Of a stretch of DNA of 7,804 bases, positions 1-5,898 are shown piece after piece. The notes beneath the pieces were generated by a model. It saw only the letters and a list, made by a program, of their open reading frames with translations. It was not told the DNA's origin and ran no database searches. Source of the stretch: Clostridiaceae bacterium (GTDB lineage Bacteria; Bacillota; Clostridia; Lutisporales; Lutisporaceae); NCBI GenBank assembly GCA_028697435.1, contig JAQVFD010000087.1, forward strand, positions 1-7,804. The letters are read 5' to 3'. The translations under genes and the position numbers were made by a program. The stretch's first letter is position 1. Each line of letters starts with the position of its first letter.

Positions 1-707
1 TCCAGCAATACTTTCCCTCCTGCAATGCTTACAGCCTCCTTCATCATATCCAGTGTCATATTATCCAGCATAACAATGTCAGCTCCGGCCTCTATGGATT
101 CTATAAGCTCTTTTATAGATTCTACTTCCACTTCTATTTTCAGTGCATGAGAACCCTTATCTTTTGCTGCGGCAACAGCAGGAGTTATGCCCCCCGCAGC
201 TTTTATATGATTATCCTTTATAAGTACCATATCAGAAAGGTTGAACCTATGGTTGAAACCTCCTCCGCATCTTACAGAATATTTATCAAGAATCCTTAGT
301 CCGGGTGCAGTTTTTCGTGTGTCTGCAATTCTGGTCTTCAATCCGGAGATTTCAGAAACGTACTTGGAAGTCATTGTAGCTATCCCTGACATTCTTTGTA
401 AAAAGTTCAAAGCTGTTCTTTCACCCTTTAATATACTACTTGCATTACCACTTATTTCTGCTATGATATCTCCTTTAGATACCCTTTTACCATCCTTCAG
501 GAATACATTAAAGACAATGCTTTCATCTATTATTTCAAAAACTCTCCTGCACACTTCTATACCACAGATAATTCCCTCTTCCTTGGCGATAAAGTTACCT
601 CTTATGACAGTCTTATCCGGTATGGTAAAGTCGGTTGTCACATCACCCCATCCCAGATCCTCTTTGAGAGCATTTTTAATTATACTATCAATGATAATTT
701 TGTCCAA
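1..707 (-). CDS. nadC: Nicotinate-nucleotide pyrophosphorylase (quinolinate phosphoribosyltransferase), C-terminus cut by window edge
   Basis: This enzyme joins quinolinate to PRPP with loss of CO2 and pyrophosphate, giving nicotinate mononucleotide, in the cytoplasm. The reading frame enters from the right and runs off position 1, giving 235 full codons; the family is about 280 residues, so the C-terminal end of the barrel is missing. Visible family motifs, numbered from the TTG start, are RTALN (97-101), TRKTAPGLR (130-138), GGGFNHR (148-154), LIKDNH (162-167), KIEVEV (190-195) and MLDN (213-216); these carry the Arg, Lys and His residues that bind phosphate and quinolinate. Start choice: an ATG at 740 overlaps the nadB stop (ATGA) but has no clear ribosome site and adds 11 residues (RKHFGGGCSK-like) foreign to the family. 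The TTG at 707 follows GGGGGAGG by 10 bases and gives the usual N-terminus (MDKIIIDSIIKNALKEDLG). It is the last visible gene of nadABC. Identity is very secure; the start is less so. Confidence 0.95.
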   Translation of the reverse strand, partial: MDKIIIDSIIKNALKEDLGWGDVTTDFTIPDKTVIRGNFIAKEEGIICGIEVCRRVFEIIDESIVFNVFLKDGKRVSKGDIIAEISGNASSILKGERTALNFLQRMSGIATMTSKYVSEISGLKTRIADTRKTAPGLRILDKYSVRCGGGFNHRFNLSDMVLIKDNHIKAAGGITPAVAAAKDKGSHALKIEVEVESIKELIESIEAGADIVMLDNMTLDMMKEAVSIAGGKVLL

Positions 708-717
708 CTTAGAACAG

Positions 718-725
718 CCTCCCCC
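718..725 (-). promoter_or_regulatory. Ribosome binding site that favours the TTG start of nadC
   Basis: GGGGGAGG on the minus strand lies 10 bases before the TTG at 707. It lies downstream of the alternative ATG at 740, so it can serve only the TTG. The same bases would encode Gly-Gly-Gly if the ATG were used, and such a Gly run is unusual at the start of NadC. Confidence 0.6.
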
Positions 726-736
726 AAAATGTTTTC

Positions 737-2293
737 TCATTCACTGTCCGTTCTATAATGACTGCCGCAATTGACCTTTCTTGCAATAGCGCCTTTTAAT
801 ATCAGGTGTGCAACGTAAGCGATATTAAGTGTCTCCAATGCACTTACGCTTTCCATTCCTGCGTCCTCAAGGCTGATTATTATATCATCAATCTGATTCA
901 ATGCCTTTTCCATGTCCGGTCCGTTTCTTTCAATTCCGGCATGGGCATCCATCAGTGTTTTTATTCTGTTTCTGATATCCATTACATTCAAAGACTTTCC
1001 TGATGACTTGTAAGTATTTGAAACATGTACCTCTTCAAATTTCAGCGTTTCTATCTTTGAATTAATATCCTCAGCGCTTCTCCTCCCAAATACAAGTCCT
1101 TCCAGCAAGGAGTTACTTGCCAGTCTATTAGCCCCGTGAACTCCTGTATTTGCCGCTTCACCGCAGGCATACAGGCACTCAATATTTGTTCTTCCCATCA
1201 GGTCAGTTTTTATCCCTCCCATGAAATAGTGCTGTACCGGGGAAACAGGTATATAATCCTTCGTTATGTCCACTCCATGCTCAAGACAGCTTTTGTATAT
1301 GGTTGGAAATCTCTTTCTCAGATAATCAGAGTCCTTATGGGTTATGTCAAGATACACATAGTTGCTTCCTGTTTTTTTCATTTCGGAGAATATTGCCCTT
1401 GATACTATATCTCTAGGTGCTATCTCTGCCATTTCATGATATTTAAGCATAAATCTTTCATTGTTTTTGTTTAATAATATACCGCCTTCGCCTCTGACTG
1501 CCTCAGATATCAGAAAACGGCTTCCGGAATTTTCCGGTCTGTAAAAAGCCGTAGGATGAAACTGAACAAATTCCATATCGGAAAGCTTTGCACCTGCCCT
1601 GTATGCCATAGAAATTCCATCCCCTGTGACTACTTCGGAATTGGTGGTGTTCCTGTATACCTGGCCGACACCTCCGCTGGCACAAATAACACTACGGCAA
1701 TATAATATTCTCTTTACTGCCTCCGCATCATTTCCTGTCGTAATCAGTACCCCGGCGGCCCTTCCTTCAGAGAGAATAATATCTATTGCAAAGCAATTCT
1801 CTATTATTTTTATGTTCTCCCTATCCCTGCAAACCCTGAGAAGAGAATCCACAACCTCCTTCCCTGTAGCATCCCCGAGAGCATGTACAATCCTGAAGCG
1901 GCCGTGTCCTCCTTCCCTTGTTCTCGTTAGGGTTCCGTCCGGTTCCCTATCAAAATTCGTACCCAATTCGCAAAGCAGTTTTATGTCCTTGGGAGCTTCT
2001 TTAACAAGTATGGATACTGCTTCCTCATTGCAATGACCGGCTCCGGCCTTAATGGTATCTTTAAAATGATACTCCGGCATATCATCTTCCCCAATAGCAG
2101 CTGCAATCCCGCCCTGTGCCAGATATGAGTTATTTTCATCCATGGTCTCCTTGCTCAGGACACACACTTTAAGGCTTGGATCAAGGTTAACAGCCGAATA
2201 GAGTCCGGCAACACCGCTGCCAATTATTACTACATCCCACTTTTCATTTATGATTTTCTGAGTGTCAAAGTCGGTTAAATATCTCAGCGGCAC
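737..2293 (-). CDS. nadB: L-aspartate oxidase
   Basis: This FAD enzyme oxidises L-aspartate to iminoaspartate, the unstable substrate handed to NadA; fumarate or oxygen reoxidises the flavin. It is 518 residues, normal for the family. An N-terminal dinucleotide-binding fold carries GSGVAG (25-30). Then come the FAD-contact segment YLAQGGIAAAI (57-67), the capping-domain stretch TREGGHGRFRIVHALGDATG (125-144), QFHPTAF (244-250), SEAVRGEGG (263-271), APRD (292-295), VQHYFMGG (353-360) and the second FAD motif CGEAANTGVHGANRLASNS (377-395). H246, R294 and H355 fit the catalytic His, Arg and His of the Escherichia coli enzyme. The GTG start at 2293 follows AGGAGGG by 6 bases; an overlapping ATG at 2295 is in another frame and stops after three codons. 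Eleven bases separate it from nadA upstream. The C-terminal family signature is altered: the usual ESRG before HYRTD reads VNCG. Confidence 0.97.
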   Translation of the reverse strand: MPLRYLTDFDTQKIINEKWDVVIIGSGVAGLYSAVNLDPSLKVCVLSKETMDENNSYLAQGGIAAAIGEDDMPEYHFKDTIKAGAGHCNEEAVSILVKEAPKDIKLLCELGTNFDREPDGTLTRTREGGHGRFRIVHALGDATGKEVVDSLLRVCRDRENIKIIENCFAIDIILSEGRAAGVLITTGNDAEAVKRILYCRSVICASGGVGQVYRNTTNSEVVTGDGISMAYRAGAKLSDMEFVQFHPTAFYRPENSGSRFLISEAVRGEGGILLNKNNERFMLKYHEMAEIAPRDIVSRAIFSEMKKTGSNYVYLDITHKDSDYLRKRFPTIYKSCLEHGVDITKDYIPVSPVQHYFMGGIKTDLMGRTNIECLYACGEAANTGVHGANRLASNSLLEGLVFGRRSAEDINSKIETLKFEEVHVSNTYKSSGKSLNVMDIRNRIKTLMDAHAGIERNGPDMEKALNQIDDIIISLEDAGMESVSALETLNIAYVAHLILKGAIARKVNCGSHYRTDSE

Positions 2294-2299
2294 ATATAT

Positions 2300-2306
2300 C
2301 CCTCCT
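2300..2306 (-). promoter_or_regulatory. nadB ribosome binding site overlapping the nadA stop codon
   Basis: AGGAGGG sits 6 bases before the nadB GTG. The TAG stop of nadA (2307-2305) supplies its first two bases, so ribosomes finishing nadA release on top of the nadB site. This fits tight translational coupling, and the strong site offsets the weak GTG start. Confidence 0.8.
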
Positions 2307-3213
2307 ATTTTATCTTCAGCATTCTTTCCAGTGACTTCAGGGCCTTCAGCCTTATGGTCTCATCCACATGTATTTCGTGCTGCATATTCAGAAGTGCGTT
2401 ATGGACATCACTAAGTCTTGTCTTTTTCATATTTGTGCATATCAACCCCGTGGAAAGCAGGTAGAAATTCTTGTCCGGATTTTGCTTCTTAAGTAAATGA
2501 AGAATTCCCTCTTCTGTACCTATGATAATATCCTTTTCAGGTATTTCTCCCGCATACTTTATTATCTCCGATGTACTTCCAAGGAAGTCGGCAAGCTTCT
2601 GAACCTCAGGTTCACACTCAGGATGCATTAGTATTTTTGCATCAGGGTACATCTGCTTTATCTTCTTTACTTCCTCAGCCTTAACTCTTTTGTGGGTTAT
2701 ACAGAAACCTTTCCAAAGAATTATTTCTTTATCTTTAACCTTTGATGCTATATAACTGCCAAGATTTTCATCCGGTACAAAAATCACTTGCTTTTGTTCC
2801 AGACTCTCAATTACTTTCAAAGCATTTGAAGAGGTGCAGCAAATGTCGCACTCAGCTTTTACTTCGGCAGAGGAATTCACATAGCATACCACCGCTGCGT
2901 CAGGATACCTTTTTTTCATTTCCCGCAGTTTTGGTGCGGTGACCATGTCAGCCATAGGGCACCCGGCGTCCTTTACAGGAAGCAGGACTGTTTTATCGGG
3001 AGAGAGTATTTTAGCACTCTCCGCCATAAAATGCACTCCGCAGAATACAATTACATCACTATCTGTTTCGGCTGCCTTCTGGCTCAAGGAATACGAGTCT
3101 CCTACTATGTCCGCAACATCCTGAACCTCCGGCACTTGATAGTTATGTGCCAATATAATTGCATTCCTCTCTTTTTTCAGCCTGAGTATCTCATTTGATA
3201 AATTCTCTTGCAT
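2305..3213 (-). CDS. nadA: Quinolinate synthase (4Fe-4S enzyme)
   Basis: The enzyme condenses iminoaspartate from NadB with dihydroxyacetone phosphate to make quinolinate, using a 4Fe-4S cluster held by three cysteines. At 302 residues it is the compact form, lacking the extra C-terminal segment of longer NadA proteins such as that of Bacillus subtilis. By position and context the cluster ligands are C85 (DAGCPMADM), C171 (WKGFCITH) and C259 (GLICTNMK). Substrate-site motifs are AHNYQ (22-26), GDSYSLS (38-44), YVNSSAE (111-117) and MHPECEPEV (196-204). The ATG at 3213 follows AAGGTAGG by about 5 bases. It is the first gene of nadABC and has its own promoter behind a strong terminator. An oxygen-sensitive cluster enzyme suits an anaerobe. 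Identity is very secure. Confidence 0.97.
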   Translation of the reverse strand: MQENLSNEILRLKKERNAIILAHNYQVPEVQDVADIVGDSYSLSQKAAETDSDVIVFCGVHFMAESAKILSPDKTVLLPVKDAGCPMADMVTAPKLREMKKRYPDAAVVCYVNSSAEVKAECDICCTSSNALKVIESLEQKQVIFVPDENLGSYIASKVKDKEIILWKGFCITHKRVKAEEVKKIKQMYPDAKILMHPECEPEVQKLADFLGSTSEIIKYAGEIPEKDIIIGTEEGILHLLKKQNPDKNFYLLSTGLICTNMKKTRLSDVHNALLNMQHEIHVDETIRLKALKSLERMLKIK

Positions 3214-3231
3214 CTTAACCTACCTTCTTTA

Positions 3232-3247
3232 TTTACAATTATTTACA
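3232..3247. repeat. Short direct repeat in the nadA leader, possible operator
   Basis: TTTACA occurs at 3232-3237 and 3242-3247, exactly 10 bp apart, inside ATTTACAATT and ATTTACATAA. It lies between the predicted transcription start and the nadA ribosome site, where a bound repressor would block transcription. Firmicute nad operons are often controlled by NiaR (YrxA), but I cannot say this matches its site, and AT-rich DNA gives such repeats by chance. Confidence 0.3.
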
Positions 3248-3273
3248 TAATGGTTAATAGATATTCTTAGTTG

Positions 3274-3302
3274 AATATATCACTTATTATACCCTTTTTC
3301 AA
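3274..3302 (-). promoter_or_regulatory. Sigma-A-type promoter of nadABC
   Basis: Read on the minus strand there is TTGAAA (3302-3297), a 17-base spacer, and TATATT (3279-3274). The predicted start near 3267 gives a leader of about 54 bases before nadA. It begins directly after the T-tract of the upstream terminator, so nadABC is an independent unit. Confidence 0.65.
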
Positions 3303-3310
3303 CATTGTAT

Positions 3311-3357
3311 AAAAAATAACGAGTATCACTATTTATTGCGCAAATAATGATACTCGT
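3311..3357 (-). terminator. Rho-independent terminator after the CPMM-repeat gene
   Basis: Arms ACGAGTATCA (3319-3328) and TGATACTCGT (3348-3357) pair over 10 bp. After one C-A mismatch, TATTT and AAATA add 5 bp around a 7-base loop. On the minus strand the stem is followed by TTATTTTTT. The other strand also has a T-rich flank (GTTTCTTTT), so it could stop transcription both ways. It lies 14 bases after the stop codon of the 111-aa gene and just before the nadA promoter. Confidence 0.85.
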
Positions 3358-3370
3358 TTCTTTTATAAGA

Positions 3371-3706
3371 TTACCATTTCTTATGTTTTTTCTTATAGGG
3401 CTTTACAGGATAAAAAGGTGGCCAGTAAAACTGGTATGGAGGATATTTATGCTTTTTCTTATGCTTCCAATACACAGGATATTCATCCGACTCTTCACTG
3501 CTGTAGTCGCTGTCATCTTCTTCATACCAAGTAGGTATCCTCATATCCTCCATCTCTTGCCATTCTGCATAGGGCATCATGGGGCACATCATTGGACACA
3601 TCATTGGACAGCCATGCATAGGCATTTCCATCTCCGGAACTTCCATGTCATGCATATCCATTTCTGTCTTTTCCATCTTTGGACATTGTTTCTTCTTATC
3701 TGTCAT
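3371..3706 (-). CDS. Small Met/Cys-rich low-complexity protein with CPMM repeats, possible spore-coat or metal-binding protein
   Basis: I do not recognise a named family. The 111 residues fall into four blocks. Residues 1-31 are charged and Met-rich, with repeated acidic-Met steps. Residues 33-44 are three perfect CPMM units, placing cysteines at 33, 37 and 41. Residues 45-78 are acidic, including EEDDSD and SSEESDE. Residues 79-111 are rich in Lys, Tyr, Trp, Pro and His and end in KKKHKKW. There are 16 Met and 4 Cys; no signal peptide or membrane segment is visible. The ATG follows AAGGGGGT by about 6 bases, a strong site, and the gene has a strong terminator, so it is very likely real. It sits downstream of spoVG but beyond that gene's terminator. 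Composition resembles clostridial spore-coat proteins and Met/Cys metal-binding peptides; both ideas are inference. An opposite-strand open frame over the same DNA lacks support. Confidence 0.75.
   Translation of the reverse strand: MTDKKKQCPKMEKTEMDMHDMEVPEMEMPMHGCPMMCPMMCPMMPYAEWQEMEDMRIPTWYEEDDSDYSSEESDEYPVYWKHKKKHKYPPYQFYWPPFYPVKPYKKKHKKW
3575..3610 (-). repeat. Three tandem 12-bp units encoding CPMM x3
   Basis: Plus-strand units are CATCATGGGGCA, CATCATTGGACA and CATCATTGGACA. The last two are identical and the first differs at two positions. Each encodes Cys-Pro-Met-Met on the minus strand. The near identity at DNA level suggests recent duplication by slippage; the unit keeps the reading frame, so copy number can change without breaking the gene. 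Confidence 0.85.
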
Positions 3707-3784
3707 TCTCTTACCCCCTTCAGATTCTTAACTGACTTACTTTATATATATAATGAAGGGAATCAAAAAATGCCCGTCATACAG

Positions 3785-3812
3785 AAAACATCCACCTATG
3801 ATATAGGTGGAT
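3785..3812 (-). terminator. Hairpin terminator of spoVG
   Basis: ATCCACCTAT (3790-3799) pairs perfectly with ATAGGTGGAT (3803-3812) around a 3-base loop. On the minus strand it begins 14 bases after the spoVG stop and is followed by GTTTTCTG, a short T-rich tail; a further run of six T lies about 15 bases on. It separates spoVG from the CPMM-repeat gene, which then needs its own promoter. The tail is only moderately T-rich, so read-through is possible. Confidence 0.7.
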
Positions 3813-3826
3813 ATCTATAATCCGTG

Positions 3827-4087
3827 CTACTCGTTCTTAACCTTTCCATATTCCTCCAGAATTGAGGTCTGCAGTCTCTCCCTGGTTGAAGAATTTATCG
3901 GATGAGCTATGTCCTTAAATTCTCCGTCCGGAGTTTTTCTGCTCGGCATAGCTATGAACAATCCTTCCTGGCCTTCTATAACCTTTATGTCATGAACTAC
4001 AAATTCATTATCAAAGGTTACTGAGACTACTGCCTTCATCTTGCCTTCCGCATTAACCTTCCTGATTCTTACGTCTGTTATTTCCAT
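3827..4087 (-). CDS. spoVG: SpoVG regulator
   Basis: SpoVG is a small nucleic-acid-binding protein; in Bacillus it affects septation and spore cortex formation, and in other Firmicutes it alters expression of many genes. The 86 residues match the family almost end to end: MEITDVRIRKV at the N-terminus, GKMKAVVSVTFDNEFVVHDI (15-34), GLFIAMPSRKTPDGEFKDIAHP (43-64) and INSSTRERLQ. The variable C-terminal tail is short (LEEYGKVKNE), about ten residues less than the Bacillus protein. The ATG at 4087 follows AAGGTGG by 9 bases. It is transcribed alone, from a sigma-H promoter to a hairpin, and diverges from murC. In Bacillus it lies between purR-yabJ and glmU; none of those genes is adjacent here. 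Identity is very secure. Confidence 0.97.
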   Translation of the reverse strand: MEITDVRIRKVNAEGKMKAVVSVTFDNEFVVHDIKVIEGQEGLFIAMPSRKTPDGEFKDIAHPINSSTRERLQTSILEEYGKVKNE

Positions 4088-4133
4088 TCTAGTTCACCAC
4101 CTTCCCGTCGTTCGTTTTGTCATTTCAATAATA

Positions 4134-4160
4134 ATTCGTCATATATTAGTAATTTCCTTC
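4134..4160 (-). promoter_or_regulatory. Sigma-H promoter of spoVG
   Basis: On the minus strand GAAGGAAAT (4160-4152) fits the -35 consensus RNAGGAWWW at every position. After 11 bases GACGAAT (4140-4134) fits the -10 consensus RNNGAAT at every position. As I recall the Bacillus subtilis spoVG promoter, it has the same spacing. The leader before the ATG would be about 40 bases. This places spoVG under the early-stationary and sporulation sigma factor. Confidence 0.8.
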
Positions 4161-4249
4161 TTTTTCTAACAAACATTTTTGTAAATTATATAGGTGCAGG
4201 TTTTGCCACCGTCACCGATAAGTAATATCAGCAGCATATGAATCAATAA

Positions 4250-4401
4250 GAATATTAATGATATTGTTTGTAGTTTTACTGTTTTAAATCAATCATAATT
4301 TTTCAATTTTTAGTGAGACATGGAGACATGCAATAAAATTAGATATTTCAATGTACTAGTAACAAGAAATTGGCTATAATAATAATATGAATATTAATGA
4401 T
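4250..4401. repeat. Thirteen-base direct repeat flanking the spacer
   Basis: GAATATTAATGAT occurs exactly at 4250-4262 and 4389-4401, 139 bp apart. The motif contains the palindrome AATATT next to ATTAAT. It may be a protein site, a remnant of a duplication, or chance in very AT-rich DNA. Confidence 0.4.
4315..4330. repeat. Tandem 8-bp repeat GAGACATG x2
   Basis: GAGACATG at 4315-4322 is repeated exactly and immediately at 4323-4330. It lies about 105 bp upstream of the murC -35 element. Its role is unknown; a dimeric regulator could use such a site, but the unit length of 8 bp is not a full helical turn. Confidence 0.45.
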
Positions 4402-4434
4402 GTTTCCAAATCTTTGACATTACCAAAACAAAAG

Positions 4435-4463
4435 TTGACAGTATGGGCATAAGAATGTAAAAT
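4435..4463 (+). promoter_or_regulatory. Sigma-A-type promoter of murC
   Basis: A perfect TTGACA (4435-4440), a 17-base spacer and TAAAAT (4458-4463, five of six consensus positions) make a strong housekeeping promoter. The expected start near 4470 gives a leader of about 37 bases before the murC ATG. Confidence 0.8.
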
Positions 4464-4492
4464 CAATACGTCATATAAAACTTAATCTTTTT

Positions 4493-4498
4493 AAGGAG
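4493..4498 (+). promoter_or_regulatory. Ribosome binding site that fixes the murC start
   Basis: AAGGAG ends 8 bases before the ATG at 4507. An upstream in-frame GTG at 4498 overlaps the last base of this site and so cannot be its start codon. Confidence 0.85.
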
Positions 4499-4506
4499 TG
4501 TATCCT

Positions 4507-5886
4507 ATGATTTCCCTTAATGATGTAAAGAATGTTCATTTTGTGGGTATTGGCGGTATCAGTATGAGCGGTCTGGCTCAGATATTGCTTGAATCCGGCT
4601 ATAACGTCACCGGCTCTGACATCAATGACAGCAATTTAATAAACAAACTCCAAAAAAACGGTGCTGTAGTTACCATACCCCATAATCCGAAAAATGTTGA
4701 AGCTGCAGAACTTGTGGTTTATACAGCAGCAGTTAAGCAGGACAATTGTGAAATAATCAGGGCAAAGGAACTTGGAATTCCTGTTATTGATAGGGCTACA
4801 TTCCTTGGCATGATAATGAAAAACTATAAATATGGCATTGCTATTGCTGGTTGTCATGGAAAAACAACAACTACCTCAATGGTTTCAATCATAATTAAAA
4901 ATGCCGGCTTAGATCCCACAGTACTCATTGGCGGCGAAATAGAAGCAATTGATGGGAATGTCAGGGTAGGTAAAAGTGATTATTTTATTACCGAAGCATG
5001 TGAATACTGTGAAAGCTTTTTGAAGTTCTATCCTTTTGTAGCTGCCGTATTAAACATAGAAAGGGACCACTTAGACTATTATAAAGATTTGGATCACATA
5101 ATATCTGCTTTCAAGAAATTTGCAAAACTGGTACCGGCGAATGGAGCCATTGTTGTTTGCAGCGATAATGAAAATGCACTGGATGTATCAAAAGAAGTTG
5201 ACTGTAAGGTGTTGACCTATGGTATAAAAAACAAGGCTGACTTTTCTGTAAAAAATATTAAATATGATAACTTTGGTCACCCCACTTTTCAGGTTATTCA
5301 CAATCATAAGAGGCTTGGCACCTTCTCATTAATGATTCCCGGGGAGCATAATATACTTAATGCTTTGGCAGCCATAGCAATAGCCTATAATGCAGGTATA
5401 CAAACAGATATAATAAAGAAGAGTCTTAAAGAGTTTAAAGGAACTTACAGACGCTTTGATATAAAGGGCGTCCGAAATAATATAACAATAGTTGATGATT
5501 ATGCGCATCATCCTACTGAAATCAAAGCTACATTACAGGCCGCAAAGCAATTCCCCCATCAGAAGATATGGTGTGTATTCCAACCCCATACCTATACAAG
5601 AACCAGGACCCTGTTTAACGAGTTTTCCGAAGCTTTCTATGATGCGGATAATGTAATAATAACAGATATCTATGCGGCAAGGGAAAAGGATACGGGACTG
5701 GTTAATCCCTCTGAGTTGGTTGACAGTATAAACAAATATAGTGCAAATGCTGTTTACAGGAACGATTTCCGAAGCATTGCAGATCTCATAGTTCATGAAG
5801 CAAAACCCGGAGATATGGTGTTTACAATGGGTGCAGGTGATGTATTCAAATTAGGTCCGATGATTCTGGATGGAATAGGAGTATAA
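4507..5886 (+). CDS. murC: UDP-N-acetylmuramate--L-alanine ligase
   Basis: MurC uses ATP to add L-alanine to UDP-N-acetylmuramate, the first amino acid of the peptidoglycan stem peptide, in the cytoplasm. It is 459 residues, normal length, with three Mur-ligase domains. The N-terminal UDP-binding fold (about 1-105) has FVGIGGISMSGLA (12-24). The central ATPase domain (about 106-315) has the P-loop GCHGKTTTT (115-123), EACEY (163-167), NIERDHLDYY (183-192) and GEHNILNALAA (279-289). The C-terminal domain has YRRFD (314-318), DDYAHHPTEI (330-339), QPHTYTRT (359-366) and MGAGD (441-445). The P-loop Cys116 replaces the Thr found in the Escherichia coli enzyme (GTHGKTT). The start at 4507 is set by AAGGAG; the GTG at 4498 is rejected. 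The gene is a single unit with its own promoter and terminator, divergent from spoVG. Identity is very secure. Confidence 0.98.
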   Translation: MISLNDVKNVHFVGIGGISMSGLAQILLESGYNVTGSDINDSNLINKLQKNGAVVTIPHNPKNVEAAELVVYTAAVKQDNCEIIRAKELGIPVIDRATFLGMIMKNYKYGIAIAGCHGKTTTTSMVSIIIKNAGLDPTVLIGGEIEAIDGNVRVGKSDYFITEACEYCESFLKFYPFVAAVLNIERDHLDYYKDLDHIISAFKKFAKLVPANGAIVVCSDNENALDVSKEVDCKVLTYGIKNKADFSVKNIKYDNFGHPTFQVIHNHKRLGTFSLMIPGEHNILNALAAIAIAYNAGIQTDIIKKSLKEFKGTYRRFDIKGVRNNITIVDDYAHHPTEIKATLQAAKQFPHQKIWCVFQPHTYTRTRTLFNEFSEAFYDADNVIITDIYAAREKDTGLVNPSELVDSINKYSANAVYRNDFRSIADLIVHEAKPGDMVFTMGAGDVFKLGPMILDGIGV

Positions 5887-5898
5887 CCGTTAAAGTTT

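Larger units (their letters stand above)
4161..4434. other. AT-rich divergent spacer between spoVG and murC, no gene seen
   Basis: This is the central part of a 419-bp gene-free stretch. It holds no coding frame with a ribosome site; the longest small frame noticed (19 codons from 4320) has none. A relatively GC-rich patch (4192-4218) with several GGTG/CACC steps lies just upstream of the spoVG promoter and could be a regulator site. Two repeat sets are listed separately. A second TTGACA at 4414-4419 has no matching -10. No known riboswitch or RNA fold was recognised. Confidence 0.6.

Noticed and set aside
241..774. Plus-strand open frame of 177 codons
   Set aside because: It lies opposite nadC and the end of nadB, whose motifs are unmistakable. 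It has no ribosome site and no recognisable domain.
3575..3610. Short repeats considered as a CRISPR array
   Set aside because: The units are directly adjacent with no spacers, lie inside a coding frame, and encode a regular peptide repeat.
3347..3820. Plus-strand open frame of 157 codons over the CPMM-repeat gene
   Set aside because: It crosses both terminators and the 111-aa gene. The minus-strand gene has a strong ribosome site and its own terminator; the His/Phe-rich plus-strand product is what the antisense of Met codons gives.
4192..4218. GC-rich patch considered as a riboswitch or terminator
   Set aside because: Only 4-bp GGTG/CACC pairings form, no T-tract follows, and no known riboswitch core is seen.
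4320..4379. Nineteen-codon frame in the spoVG-murC spacer
   Set aside because: No ribosome site, no hydrophobic or leader-like pattern, and frames of this size are expected by chance.
4414..4419. Second TTGACA upstream of murC
   Set aside because: No -10-like hexamer lies 16-18 bases downstream; the copy at 4435 has a good partner.
4498..4506. GTG at 4498 as murC start
   Set aside because: It overlaps the AAGGAG ribosome site. The ATG at 4507 has correct spacing and gives the normal N-terminus.
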